Origin: Brevibacillus massiliensis
GTDB lineage: Bacteria > Bacillota > Bacilli > Brevibacillales > Brevibacillaceae
NCBI RefSeq assembly: GCF_000311785.1
Contig: NZ_HE978546.1
Location: forward strand, 92,147-156,146
Direction: 5' to 3'
DNA: 64,000 bases
The translations under genes and the position numbers were made by a program. Positions 1 through 8,210 of this stretch are shown piece after piece; the stretch's first letter is position 1; each line of letters opens with the position of its first letter. The notes beneath the pieces are model-generated. The model had not been told where the DNA came from, searched no databases, and saw only the letters and a list, made by a program, of their open reading frames with translations.

Positions 1-512
1 CTGCCGCTCGTATTGACGCCGTAAACCTTCGTCTCAAACACGCTGAGAGAACGGGCGACTGCCTGGCCGATGACGCCTGTTCCGTAAATCAGCACCTCGC
101 GTCCCGGCAGCTCGCCTACCAGCTTTGTCCGGTCGTACACTTTTTGCCGTTTTAGCGCGTTGTAGCGATGCATGTCTTTCTCAAAGTGGAGCATGCACAT
201 GATCACGTATTCGCTCATCGGCCTGACGTGGATTCCTGCCGCATTGGTCAGGCGAATCTGCCTTTCGTGCAGATCTTGAAGCGGCAGATCCTCCAAACCG
301 GCGCTAAACAGTTGAATCCACTTCACATTTTCAAACAGCCGAATATTGTCGCACGTCAAATCGTTTCCATAGGTAAGCAAAATTTCCGTTTGTTTCGCTA
401 TTTCTTGGGGTATCTCTTCAATGCTTGCAAAAACTGCTGGCTCTTCTCCGGTCTTTTCGACAATCTCTTGTACGTGTCTTGGCAAAAGTTCATCTGTAGT
501 CGAGACAATCAT
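1..512 (-). CDS. D-2-hydroxyacid dehydrogenase, NAD-binding (C-terminus outside window)
   Basis: About 170 N-terminal residues of a D-isomer-specific 2-hydroxyacid dehydrogenase, which reduces 2-oxoacids or oxidises D-2-hydroxyacids with NAD(P). The ATG at 512 follows a GGAGG site. Near the window edge the Rossmann motif reads IYGTGVIGQAVARSL, matching the GxGxxG fold of the family. The catalytic Arg/Glu/His part lies beyond base 1. It is the last visible gene of the minus-strand gntR-dctPQM unit, 10 bp after dctM, so its substrate is probably related to the organic acid imported by the TRAP system. The exact substrate cannot be read from this fragment. Confidence 0.85.
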   Translation of the reverse strand, partial: MIVSTTDELLPRHVQEIVEKTGEEPAVFASIEEIPQEIAKQTEILLTYGNDLTCDNIRLFENVKWIQLFSAGLEDLPLQDLHERQIRLTNAAGIHVRPMSEYVIMCMLHFEKDMHRYNALKRQKVYDRTKLVGELPGREVLIYGTGVIGQAVARSLSVFETKVYGVNTSG

Positions 513-522
513 TGCTATCCTC

Positions 523-1809
523 CTATTGTTGCAGGATTGAAGGCAGCCAGGTGGACATTGCCGGGATGTATGTGATCACCAACAGGGTGAAAATCATCAT
601 GAACAGGAACGGCATAATCGCCATAACAATTTTTTCCAGCTGCGTTCTGCTCACGCTGGAGGCAACAAACAAGTTGACGCCAAGCGGCGGAGTAATGAAG
701 CCGATCGCCAGGTTTGCCACCAAAATGACGCCAAAGTGCACCGGGTCGACCCCTACTTTGGTCACGATCGGCAGCAGGATCGGGGCCAGTACGACCAGGG
801 CCGAGATCGTATCGATAAACATCCCGACGATTAACAGGAAGATGTTGATTACCAGCAGGATGACGTATTTGCTGTCGGACAGCGAAGTGATGAAATCGGC
901 GATCGCTTGCGGAATCTGCTCCAGTGTCATGATGTAGGCAAACGATATCGACAGCCCGATGATGATCATCGTGGAGGCGTTGATCACGACGGATTCGACG
1001 ATGCTATCGTAGATGTCTTTCCAGGTCAGCTCGCGGTGCACAAACACCCCGATGATAATCGCGTAGACAACAGCGACGACCGCCGCTTCGGTCGGGGAGA
1101 AAATCCCGCCGTAGATCCCCCCGAGAATGATCACGGGGATCATCAGCGCCCATTTGGAGTCGTAAATGGCTCTGAGAACGCGCATAAATGTAACCTTTTC
1201 CGTGGAAGCCGCTACGTAGTTGCGCTTCTTGGCGATCGCATAGGAGACGATCATCAGGCCGATCCCGATGACGATCCCCGGGATGACCCCTGCGAGGAAC
1301 ATGCTGCCGACGGATACACCGGCGACGACCCCGTAGAGGACGAACGGAATGCTCGGCGGAATGATGACGCCAATCGAACCGGCCGCGGCCGTCAATGCCG
1401 CCGCAAATCCGGAGCCGTAGTTCTTCCCACGCATTTCCGGGATCATAAACGACCCAATCGCAGCTACTGTAGCCGGACCCGAACCGGAGATGGCTGCAAA
1501 GAACATGCAGGAGACGACCGTCACCATCGCCAGCCCGCCGACCATCCATCCGACGAGCACCGTGGCGAGATCAAGCAGGCGTTTGGAGACGCCGCCTTTT
1601 CCCATCAGGATGCCGGCCAGCATGAAGAACGGGATGGCCATGAGCGGAAAAGAGTCAAGCGAGGTGAACGCTTTTTGCGTGATGATGCCCAAAGGCAGGT
1701 CAGTCGTAAAGAAAATCGTTATCAGCGCGGCCAGCCCAAGGGCGATGGCAACCGGAATATTCAAGATAATGAACAGGAACAGACTTCCGAATAATGTAAG
1801 AACGGTCAC
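523..1809 (-). CDS. dctM: TRAP transporter large permease DctM
   Basis: 428 aa, almost wholly hydrophobic with about 12 membrane segments, the length usual for DctM. This is the membrane subunit that couples sodium entry to uptake of an organic acid delivered by the DctP binding protein. Recognisable family stretches include AISGSGPATVAAIGSFMIPE and the C-terminal GVILVANLAIGFITPPLGVN. A GTG start at 1809 follows GGGGGAACC. It lies between dctQ (28 bp upstream) and the hydroxyacid dehydrogenase. The substrate is inferred to be a C4-C5 dicarboxylate or a hydroxy/oxo acid from the neighbouring dehydrogenase and CoA-transferase genes. Confidence 0.93.
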   Translation of the reverse strand: MTVLTLFGSLFLFIILNIPVAIALGLAALITIFFTTDLPLGIITQKAFTSLDSFPLMAIPFFMLAGILMGKGGVSKRLLDLATVLVGWMVGGLAMVTVVSCMFFAAISGSGPATVAAIGSFMIPEMRGKNYGSGFAAALTAAAGSIGVIIPPSIPFVLYGVVAGVSVGSMFLAGVIPGIVIGIGLMIVSYAIAKKRNYVAASTEKVTFMRVLRAIYDSKWALMIPVIILGGIYGGIFSPTEAAVVAVVYAIIIGVFVHRELTWKDIYDSIVESVVINASTMIIIGLSISFAYIMTLEQIPQAIADFITSLSDSKYVILLVINIFLLIVGMFIDTISALVVLAPILLPIVTKVGVDPVHFGVILVANLAIGFITPPLGVNLFVASSVSRTQLEKIVMAIMPFLFMMIFTLLVITYIPAMSTWLPSILQQ

Positions 1810-1837
1810 GTTTTGGTTCCCCCTTTCCCATCAAACG

Positions 1838-2314
1838 CTATTGTTTTTCTGGTTTAAACAAGAAATACAATTGTTGTATCAGCCTGATCGACATCAGCAA
1901 TCCGCCTAGCGGAATGGCAGAATAGACCAACCACATCGGAAGCTGCATTGCGGGGGAACTCTGACCTTTTGACAAGATCGTCGTCACCAGGCTTGTACCG
2001 GCAACCGCCAGGAAAACAGCAAGACAAAACCAGAGGATAATGGCAATAAAATCGATACATTTTCTACCTGTTTCGTTAAACAGATTTTTAAACGCTTCTA
2101 CCTTGATGTGTTCGCGCTTGCGAACGGCAAAACTGGCTCCGATCCAGATCTGCCAAATGTGAATGTACCTCGCCAATTCTTCTGACCAGGATAAAGAGGA
2201 TTCGAAGACATAACGACAGAGGACCTGCGCAAAAATCAGCACGACCATGGCGACCATCGTCAAAACGAGAAAAACTTCTTCCAGCCTTTCGTCCAGCAGC
2301 TTTTTGAGTGACAC
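1838..2314 (-). CDS. dctQ: TRAP transporter small permease DctQ
   Basis: 158 aa with four predicted membrane helices, the small subunit that pairs with DctM. The start is placed at the GTG at 2314 (VSLKKLLDERLEE) because AAAGGAAG lies 8 bp upstream; the frame stays open 24 codons further but without a ribosome site. The conserved region LSWSEELARYIHIWQIWIG near residue 50 is typical of DctQ. It sits between dctP and dctM as in the classical order. Confidence 0.9.
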   Translation of the reverse strand: MSLKKLLDERLEEVFLVLTMVAMVVLIFAQVLCRYVFESSLSWSEELARYIHIWQIWIGASFAVRKREHIKVEAFKNLFNETGRKCIDFIAIILWFCLAVFLAVAGTSLVTTILSKGQSSPAMQLPMWLVYSAIPLGGLLMSIRLIQQLYFLFKPEKQ

Positions 2315-2409
2315 GCGTTTCACTTCCTTTTCCCAGTCAGTAGAAAATCGATTCCTTATGTCCTGCCCATCAATCTGGCAGAACATAAGGAATGGCTGTA
2401 ATTATGCTA

Positions 2410-3450
2410 CTATTCGTTCGCTTTTCTGGCAGCGTCGATCAAGTCTTGGCCAATATCGCCGGCAAATTGATCGTATACGCTCTTGGACGCTTCAATGAAC
2501 GCATCCTTCTGCTCTGACGTCAGTTCGTTGACCTGCATGCCTGCTTCTTTCAGCTTGCCAAGGAACTCATCGTCTTGCTGGGTGGCCAATTGTCTTTGGT
2601 AATCGCGGTACTCCACGCTCGCGTCGTCGATGACCTTTTTCAGATCGTCCGGAAGCGAATTGTACCAGTCGAGGTTTGCCAGCAGAGCCGTTGCCTGGTA
2701 AACGTGTCCGCTCAAGGTCAGATACTTTTGCACCTCGTAGAACTTGTTGGTGTAGTAGAGCGAGATCGGGCACTCCATGGCGTCATACACCTTTTGCTGG
2801 AGAGCAGTGTAGAGCTCGCCAAAAGCGAATGGCGATGCGTTTGCGCCAAATGCGTTAAAGGCAGCGGTGTGAACCGGGCTTTCCAGCGTTCTGAATTTTT
2901 GCCCTTTCAGATCGGCTGGGGAGTTGATCGGCCCTTTGTTGTTGGACATGTGGCGGAAGCCGTTTTCGGCAAAGACCAGTCCTTTGAAACCGTTTTTCTC
3001 CAAACCTGTCAGGAGCTGCTTTCCTACGTCGCCGTCAAGCGCTTTGTACGCGGCTTCTTTTGTCTTGAACAAAAACGGCAAATCCAGCACCATGAACTGC
3101 TTGTTGAAGCCGGCGAGCGGAGCGACCGCAGGAATGGTCATCTCGACGTTTCCGAGCTGGACAGCCTCAATCGCCTCGCGGTCGGAAGGGAACAGCGAAC
3201 CGTTCGGATACAGCTGGACCTTGATTCTTCCTTGGGATTTTTCTTCGACCGTCTCTTTAAACTTTACCGCTGCAATATGTGTGGATTGCTCTTCCGGAAC
3301 GAGATAGGCAATCCGCAGCGTGTACTCTTTTCCGTCTGATTTGCCTGCATCTGCACCCGAGGATGCCCCTGCCTCCGTGCCGCCCTTGCCGCCGCAGGCG
3401 GTGACCAGCATCATCGTGGCAGCGCACAAGATCGCTAACAACTTTTTCAT
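2410..3450 (-). CDS. dctP: TRAP transporter solute-binding lipoprotein DctP
   Basis: 346 aa. An N-terminal lipoprotein signal (hydrophobic run ending in LVTACGGK) anchors the protein outside the membrane. The DctP fold follows: FKETVEEKSQGRIKVQLYPN early, then FRTLESPVHTAAFNAFGANA and the central MECPISLYYTNKFYEV region used to clamp a carboxylate. It captures an organic acid and passes it to DctQM. Its ATG overlaps the stop of the upstream gntR gene by 4 bp, which implies translational coupling. A low-GC gap with no clear hairpin separates it from dctQ. Confidence 0.93.
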   Translation of the reverse strand: MKKLLAILCAATMMLVTACGGKGGTEAGASSGADAGKSDGKEYTLRIAYLVPEEQSTHIAAVKFKETVEEKSQGRIKVQLYPNGSLFPSDREAIEAVQLGNVEMTIPAVAPLAGFNKQFMVLDLPFLFKTKEAAYKALDGDVGKQLLTGLEKNGFKGLVFAENGFRHMSNNKGPINSPADLKGQKFRTLESPVHTAAFNAFGANASPFAFGELYTALQQKVYDAMECPISLYYTNKFYEVQKYLTLSGHVYQATALLANLDWYNSLPDDLKKVIDDASVEYRDYQRQLATQQDDEFLGKLKEAGMQVNELTSEQKDAFIEASKSVYDQFAGDIGQDLIDAARKANE

Positions 3451-4112
3451 GGATGACTCCCCCCTGAACCTTGTTTTGTTCTGATTTCGACGTTCCTTAT
3501 GTGTTTTCTCATTGCTGCACCTGCCAAGCTGACGTCGCGGTCTTGAAGGGCCTTGACGATCTCGTGGTGTTCTAGCAGCGCCTTGTCAGCACTGTTTTCC
3601 AGAGTGCCGGACAGGATGAGGTACCGGTGAAGATGGTTGTTGATCTGCTCAATAAAGTCCTTCAATTTTGCGTTTTGCGTCATTTCGGCGATCATGACGT
3701 GAAACTGGGCATCCAGTTCGATATAGGCGTAAAAGTCCTTGCTTTCAATCGCCACCTTTTGTGCCTCTGCATTCTGTTTCAGCGCATCGATAAATTCAGC
3801 GGTGACAAAAGGCACGGCTTGCTCTGCTGAGAAACCTTCAAGCAGTTCTCGCAGCCTGAGAAAATTCTCCATATCTTGGGATGTAAAACTCGCTACTCTG
3901 GCGATCTTCCCGGTCTCAAGTTCTACCAATCCCTCATAGGCCAGTCGAGTAACCGCTTTGCGCAGCGGCGTTCGACTAATGCCGAGCATGGAAGCGATAG
4001 ATTCTTCCGGCAGCAAGTCCCCAGGCAAGAACTGACTCTGCAGGATCGCCTTTTTTATCTCTTTATACGCTCGGTCTGCCAATGTCTCAGGCTGGGCCAG
4101 CTTTTTAAGCAT
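3447..4112 (-). CDS. GntR/FadR-family transcriptional repressor
   Basis: 221 aa. The N-terminal winged helix-turn-helix contains LLPEESIASMLGISRTPLRK, the GntR signature, and the C-terminal alpha-helical FCD domain would bind an organic acid. It probably represses its own operon (gntR-dctP-dctQ-dctM-dehydrogenase) until the transported acid is present. Two adjacent ATGs exist; the second (4112) has better spacing from AGAGGGGGGAT. A palindromic operator and a good promoter lie directly upstream. The stop overlaps dctP in an ATGA arrangement. Confidence 0.9.
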   Translation of the reverse strand: MLKKLAQPETLADRAYKEIKKAILQSQFLPGDLLPEESIASMLGISRTPLRKAVTRLAYEGLVELETGKIARVASFTSQDMENFLRLRELLEGFSAEQAVPFVTAEFIDALKQNAEAQKVAIESKDFYAYIELDAQFHVMIAEMTQNAKLKDFIEQINNHLHRYLILSGTLENSADKALLEHHEIVKALQDRDVSLAGAAMRKHIRNVEIRTKQGSGGSHP

Positions 4113-4132
4113 CATATCCCCCCTCTCTTTTT

Positions 4133-4162
4133 CCTGTATACAGGATACTAGGTACTGTATAC
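4133..4162. promoter_or_regulatory. Candidate GntR operator (two GTATAC sites 21 bp apart)
   Basis: The perfect 12-bp palindrome CCTGTATACAGG (4133-4144) and a second site centred on GTATAC at 4157-4162 have identical cores 21 bp apart, two helical turns. They lie between the promoter and the gntR ribosome site, so binding would block transcript start. FadR-type GntR proteins bind such dyads as dimers. That this repressor binds here is inference from position. Confidence 0.6.
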
Positions 4163-4168
4163 TACTAG

Positions 4169-4197
4169 AGTATAAGAAACAGTCAGATAAATGTAAA
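4169..4197 (-). promoter_or_regulatory. SigA-type promoter of gntR-dctPQM
   Basis: On the minus strand, TTTACA (4192-4197), a 17-bp spacer, then TATACT (4169-4174). The transcript would begin next to the GTATAC half of the candidate operator. Confidence 0.65.
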
Positions 4198-4291
4198 GAA
4201 AAAAAACAGCTTGTTTTTTCACTAAAAATAGTTTTATCGAAATGTTCTTCTTTGGCGAAAAGCGTCCTTGAGAAACAGCCTTCACTCCCTA

Positions 4292-4330
4292 TTGACAACC
4301 TTTTTTGAATAATGAAATAATATAGGTGGT
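4292..4330 (+). promoter_or_regulatory. Possible promoter for the CoA-transferase operon
   Basis: A consensus TTGACA at 4292-4297 is followed by an AT-rich stretch with TAAT-type -10 candidates (for example TAATAT about 20 bp on), so spacing is not ideal. It is the best candidate upstream of the plus-strand CaiB/acyl-CoA dehydrogenase genes and leaves a leader of about 200 nt. Confidence 0.3.
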
Positions 4331-4530
4331 TCACGGACAGAGAGCCGCACAAAACCTCTCTGCCACTCTGAACCCGCTTTTCTCGACAGCTTGATACTGA
4401 TACTGCCTTCACTTCGTCTGATCTTCTTACCGGAAGACATTCCACGAACGAAAGCCAGTTGAACTGCAATGATTTTTTGTGGTTTGGCTGGCTTCTTTAT
4501 GTTCACGGGCAAAAAAGGAGGGAGAATATT

Positions 4531-5718
4531 GTGACCGGTGCTTTGCAGGGCATCACGATCCTGGATGTATCGAGGGTGCTGGCTGGGCCTTTCTGCACGA
4601 TGATTTTGGCTGATCTGGGGGCGGAAGTCATCAAAGTGGAAAGCACTGCGGCAAAGGATGACACCCGCGCATGGGGGCCTCCGTTTGCAGGAGGCGAAAG
4701 TGCCTACTACCTCTGCGCAAACCGGAACAAACGGGCCATCACGCTCAATCTGAAGTCGGGCAAGGGAAAAGAGGTTTTTAAAAAACTGGCCGCCGGTGCC
4801 GACGTCGTCGTGCAGAACTTCAAGACGGGCACTCTGGATAAGCTGGGGCTGGGATATGATGTGCTCCGTGAACGCAATCCCCGGATCATCCTCGCCTCGA
4901 TCACGGGCTTTGGCTTGAGCGGCCCTTACAAGGACGAACCGGGATACGACTACATCGTCCAGGCGATGAGCGGGCTCATGAGCATCACCGGCGATCAGCA
5001 GTCCGGCCCGCTGAAAGTCGGGGTGGCCATCGCCGACGTCCTGACCGGTCTGTACACGGCAATCGGAATTTTGGCCGCCCTGCACGAACGCGACCGCTCC
5101 GGCGAGGGGCAGCAAATCGACATCTCCTTGTTTGACTCCCAGATTTCCGCGCTGGTCAACGTCGCCAGCAATTACCTCGTCTCCGGCAGCATCCCGCAGC
5201 GGTTGGGCAACCAGCATCCCAACATCGTGCCCTATCAAGTCTTCCCCACGCTGGACCGGGAGATGGTGGTGGCCGTCGGAAACGACAAGCAGTTTGAAAA
5301 ATTCGCGGCAGCGCTGGGATTGCCCGAATTGGCCGCGGACGAAAAATTCGCCACCAACCCGAGCCGCCTGACACACAAGGAAGAGCTTCTGGATATCATC
5401 TGCCAGGCGATGCGGACCAGACCGGCAAGCGAATGGCAGCAGCGGTTCAAAGAGGCCGGCATCCCCAACGGGCCGATCAACGACCTCGAAGCCGTATTTG
5501 CCGACCCGCAGGTGCACGCCCGCGAGATGGTGCGCGAAATGGCCCATCCTACCGCCGGCACGATCAGGTTGGTCGGAAGCCCGCTCAAGCTGTCCAGAAC
5601 CCCGGTGGACATGAGGCGGCATCCGCCGCTCTACGGAGAGCACACCGAGGAGATTTTGTCTGAGATGGGTTACTCCAGGCAAGAAATCGAAGCGATGAAA
5701 CAAGAAAAAGCGATATAA
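4531..5718 (+). CDS. CaiB/BaiF-type (family III) CoA transferase
   Basis: 395 aa. Moves CoA between carboxylic acids through an enzyme-bound anhydride. Family features: N-terminal GITILDVSRVLAGPFCTM, then a conserved Asp at about residue 169 in the segment AIADVLTGLYTAIGILAAL, which aligns with the catalytic Asp of formyl-CoA transferase. The GTG at 4531 is chosen because GGAGGG lies 8 bp upstream. It is 15 bp from an acyl-CoA dehydrogenase, and a dicarboxylate-type TRAP operon is divergent, so activation of a dicarboxylic acid (for example a glutarate-type substrate) for oxidation is plausible. The substrate is not provable from sequence. Confidence 0.9.
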   Translation: MTGALQGITILDVSRVLAGPFCTMILADLGAEVIKVESTAAKDDTRAWGPPFAGGESAYYLCANRNKRAITLNLKSGKGKEVFKKLAAGADVVVQNFKTGTLDKLGLGYDVLRERNPRIILASITGFGLSGPYKDEPGYDYIVQAMSGLMSITGDQQSGPLKVGVAIADVLTGLYTAIGILAALHERDRSGEGQQIDISLFDSQISALVNVASNYLVSGSIPQRLGNQHPNIVPYQVFPTLDREMVVAVGNDKQFEKFAAALGLPELAADEKFATNPSRLTHKEELLDIICQAMRTRPASEWQQRFKEAGIPNGPINDLEAVFADPQVHAREMVREMAHPTAGTIRLVGSPLKLSRTPVDMRRHPPLYGEHTEEILSEMGYSRQEIEAMKQEKAI

Positions 5719-5733
5719 GGGAGGAATGTTCCA

Positions 5734-6930
5734 ATGATGAATTTTGCTCTGACGGAAGAACAAGAAGCCGTCCGGAAGATGGTCCGCACCTTCGTAGACC
5801 GGGAAATCAATCCGCATATTCAAGAGTGGGACGCCAAAGGCCACTTTGAAACGTCGATTTTAAAACGGCTGGCCGAGCTGGACCTGATGGGCGTATGCAT
5901 TCCGGAAAAGTACGGCGGCTCCGGCATGGACTACAATACGCTGGCCATCGTCTGCGAAGAGCTGGAGAGGGGCGATACGGCGTTTCGCACAGCGGTGTCC
6001 GTTCATACCGGATTGAACAGCATGACGATCCTGCAGTGGGGAGACGAATTTCAAAAGGAAAAGTACCTGGTTCCCCAGGCGCGCGGGCAAAAAGTGGCCG
6101 CTTTTGGCTTGACCGAGCCGAACGCCGGTTCCGATGTGGCCGCCATGCAGACAACAGCCAGGCGCGAAGGCAGCGAATACATTCTGAACGGCTCCAAGAC
6201 TTGGATCTCCCTGTGCGACGTGGCCGACAACTTCCTGATCTTTGCCAAAACAGACAAAGAGAAGGGGCATCACGGCATTAGCTGCTTTATCGTGGAGCGC
6301 ACTTTCCCCGGCGTTACGACCAAAGCGATCAAGGGCAAGCTGGGGATCCGCGCCGGAAACACCGGCGAGGTCTTTCTCGAAGACGTCCGTGTACCGGCAG
6401 AAAATCGGCTGGGCGAAGAGGGCGAAGGTTTTAAAATCGCCATGTCGGCGCTGGACAACGGCCGATTCACCGTCGGCGCGGGCGCTTGCGGCCTGATCAA
6501 CGCCAGCCTGGAGGCGAGCCTGAAGTACTGCCACGAGCGGAAGACATTTGGCAAGGAGATCGGCAAACACCAATTGGTTCAGCAGATGATCGCCAAAATG
6601 ACGGCCAATCTGGAGATCTCCCGACTGCTGGTCTACCGGGCCGGATGGCTGAAAAATCAGGGCAAGCGCAACACCAGGGAAACCTCTCTGGCGAAGTGGT
6701 ACGCCTGTGATGCCGCCTTCGAAGCGGCCAATGACGCCGTCCAAATCCACGGCGCGTACGGCTACTCCAACGAGTACCCGGTCGAACGCTTCCTGCGCAA
6801 CGCCAAGGCGCCGGTCATCTACGAGGGCACCCGGGAGATCCACACGATCATGCAAGGAGAATACGCTCTCGGCTATCGGGTGGATAAACCGCTGCGCAAG
6901 ATGCTGCCCGCCTGGCCGTTTGAAGAGTGA
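5734..6930 (+). CDS. Acyl-CoA dehydrogenase (glutaryl-CoA dehydrogenase-like)
   Basis: 398 aa FAD enzyme that oxidises an acyl-CoA to the enoyl-CoA. It has the N-terminal helical domain, the flavin-contact motif FGLTEPNAGSD near residue 125, the active-site loop with WIS (KTWISLCDVADN) and a C-terminal FAD domain with YEGTREIHTIMQGEYALGYR, whose Glu after Tyr is the expected catalytic base. This C-terminal motif resembles glutaryl-CoA dehydrogenase. Pairing with a CaiB transferase matches glutarate-type degradation modules, but other short acyl-CoAs are possible. GGGAGG precedes the ATG. Confidence 0.9.
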   Translation: MMNFALTEEQEAVRKMVRTFVDREINPHIQEWDAKGHFETSILKRLAELDLMGVCIPEKYGGSGMDYNTLAIVCEELERGDTAFRTAVSVHTGLNSMTILQWGDEFQKEKYLVPQARGQKVAAFGLTEPNAGSDVAAMQTTARREGSEYILNGSKTWISLCDVADNFLIFAKTDKEKGHHGISCFIVERTFPGVTTKAIKGKLGIRAGNTGEVFLEDVRVPAENRLGEEGEGFKIAMSALDNGRFTVGAGACGLINASLEASLKYCHERKTFGKEIGKHQLVQQMIAKMTANLEISRLLVYRAGWLKNQGKRNTRETSLAKWYACDAAFEAANDAVQIHGAYGYSNEYPVERFLRNAKAPVIYEGTREIHTIMQGEYALGYRVDKPLRKMLPAWPFEE

Positions 6931-7003
6931 ACATTTTGAATTGACGTATCAGCCGTTCTTCGATATATTCTTGTCAACAGACCATGGCAGGGGGGATTGC
7001 GCG

Positions 7004-7333
7004 ATGGCGTCTCTCAATACGTATTTCATCGCCGGCCACGCCAGGCTTCCTCAGGGAATGGCGGCGAAAAGCATCTTTGACTCCCTGACGATCACGGTTG
7101 AAGTTGACAAGAAATACGGCGTTATTGTCGATGCTTCATGCACGTTGGCGACGGAACACGGCCGGGATTTCGTCGGAAGGATCCTGAAGGGGTTCTGCCT
7201 GCAAGACGGGGTGGATGAACTGATTGGACATCTGCAGGTGCATTACCGCGGAAAGGCGGCGAACGCCCTGACCGCGGCGCTGAAGGATTTGCACCAGCAG
7301 TACGAACAGCTTCATGTGGCGAAAGCGAAATGA
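7004..7333 (+). CDS. DUF3870 domain protein
   Basis: 109 aa small soluble protein with the DUF3870 pattern: YFIAGHARLPQGMAAK at the start, YGVIVDASCTLATEHGRDFV in the middle and a helical C-terminus. The ATG at 7004 follows CAGGGGGGATT. Function unknown; the invariant Cys in DASCTLAT may be important. It is the last gene of the plus-strand CoA-transferase/dehydrogenase unit and is followed by a strong terminator. Confidence 0.75.
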   Translation: MASLNTYFIAGHARLPQGMAAKSIFDSLTITVEVDKKYGVIVDASCTLATEHGRDFVGRILKGFCLQDGVDELIGHLQVHYRGKAANALTAALKDLHQQYEQLHVAKAK

Positions 7334-7343
7334 GTGTTTAAGG

Positions 7344-7376
7344 AAAACAGGTGGGGATTTTAGCCCCACCTGTTTT
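7344..7376. terminator. Bidirectional intrinsic terminator
   Basis: A 13-bp perfect stem (AAAACAGGTGGGG / CCCCACCTGTTTT) with a short AT-rich loop between convergent genes. A/T tracts at both ends allow use from either side. Confidence 0.85.
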
Positions 7377-7390
7377 AACGCCTGCTCCGT

Positions 7391-7777
7391 TCACTTCACG
7401 ATCTTGCCTTCCCACCCGAGAATCCCGCCGTGCAGGTGCGCAACCTCGGCGAAGCCGTTCTTGAGAAAGATGCGGCCCGCCGTCCTGCTGCGCATGCCGC
7501 TGCGGCAGTACAGGAAAATGCGCGTCTCCTTGGGAATCCCGCCGAGCTGCGACTTCAGCTTGGAGACGGGAATATTGACCGCTCCCTCAAGATGGCCGCT
7601 CTTGTACTCGTGCGGCTCGCGGACGTCGATCACCATTTTGTTCGGACTTGCTTTCGTCTGCTGGATAAATTCGACCGGGGTCAGTTTTTTCAAGCCCTTG
7701 ATCGGCGCCAAAATCCGAAACAGCAGGATGGCTAAAAATACATAGACGATCATGTAGACAACCGTTGTCGGTTCCAC
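7391..7777 (-). CDS. Membrane-anchored single-domain rhodanese
   Basis: 128 aa. One N-terminal membrane helix (residues about 5-24) followed by a rhodanese domain: VIDVREPHEYKSGHLEGAVN and the active-site loop CRSGMRS, whose Cys carries a persulfide. It probably transfers sulfane sulfur at the inner face of the membrane. It lies 33 bp downstream of a CstR-like sensor gene, the arrangement seen in sulfide/persulfide response operons. Confidence 0.9.
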   Translation of the reverse strand: MEPTTVVYMIVYVFLAILLFRILAPIKGLKKLTPVEFIQQTKASPNKMVIDVREPHEYKSGHLEGAVNIPVSKLKSQLGGIPKETRIFLYCRSGMRSRTAGRIFLKNGFAEVAHLHGGILGWEGKIVK

Positions 7778-7810
7778 CTGTTCCCACCTCCATTGCGCAA
7801 TAAACTGTAT

Positions 7811-8068
7811 TTATCTGCTTTTTACCAAAAGCTCGATCGCTTCTTTTACCAGTTTGCTCGTATCTCCGCCTGCATCTCGCTCTTCGACGATGCATTTCTC
7901 CAGGTTGGCCGCTACAATCGTCGCGATCGCTCGATCTGCCGCATTGCGGACCGCAGCCAATTGGCTGACGACCTCTTTGCAGTGTTTTTCTTCCTCCATC
8001 ATGCGGAGAATCCCTCGTACCTGGCCCTCCAGCCGCTTCAGGCGGTTTTTGACTTCCTCCGTGTACAC
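7811..8068 (-). CDS. CsoR-family regulator, CstR-like persulfide sensor
   Basis: 85 aa all-helical DUF156 repressor. Two cysteines at residues 30 and 59 match the CstR pair. The position before the second Cys that is His in copper-sensing CsoR is Asn here (ANLEKC), which argues for reactive sulfur rather than Cu(I). The GTG at 8068 is preferred to the ATG at 8095 because GAGAGGTG lies 7 bp upstream of it. It likely represses itself and the downstream rhodanese. Confidence 0.85.
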   Translation of the reverse strand: MYTEEVKNRLKRLEGQVRGILRMMEEEKHCKEVVSQLAAVRNAADRAIATIVAANLEKCIVEERDAGGDTSKLVKEAIELLVKSR

Positions 8069-8093
8069 TTCCCAACACCTCTCTTGTGTGACC

Positions 8094-8122
8094 ATACCTG
8101 TATACGTATATTATACCTTATC
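8094..8122 (-). promoter_or_regulatory. Promoter/operator of the CstR-rhodanese unit
   Basis: On the minus strand a TATAAT box is followed at once by TACGTATACAGGTAT, rich in short dyads (ATACCTGTAT, TATACGTATA). A repressor bound here would cover the -10. No good -35 at 17 bp was found, so the promoter is probably weak or extended. Confidence 0.5.
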
Positions 8123-8156
8123 CGATGGTGCAGCAACAGGTAGTTACAAGCCAACA

Positions 8157-8184
8157 GGCTGTTGACTAAGAGACGTCAACAGCC
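8157..8184. terminator. Hairpin after the MFS gene
   Basis: A perfect 10-bp stem GGCTGTTGAC / GTCAACAGCC with an 8-nt loop. The clean T-tract is on the plus-strand side; for the minus-strand MFS transcript the U-run is poor, so termination may be partial. Confidence 0.55.
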
Positions 8185-8210
8185 CGTTAAGCTTTTTTCC
8201 GAAAAACAAA

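Noticed and set aside
907..1794. 295-codon plus-strand open frame
   Set aside because: Extremely Asp/Arg/His rich, antisense to dctM; a shadow.
4282..5844. 520-codon minus-strand open frame
   Set aside because: It lies antisense to the well-supported CoA transferase, has no ribosome site and shows low-complexity Arg/His/Gly composition typical of high-GC antisense frames.
5860..6855. 331-codon minus-strand open frame
   Set aside because: Antisense shadow of the acyl-CoA dehydrogenase; no family motif.
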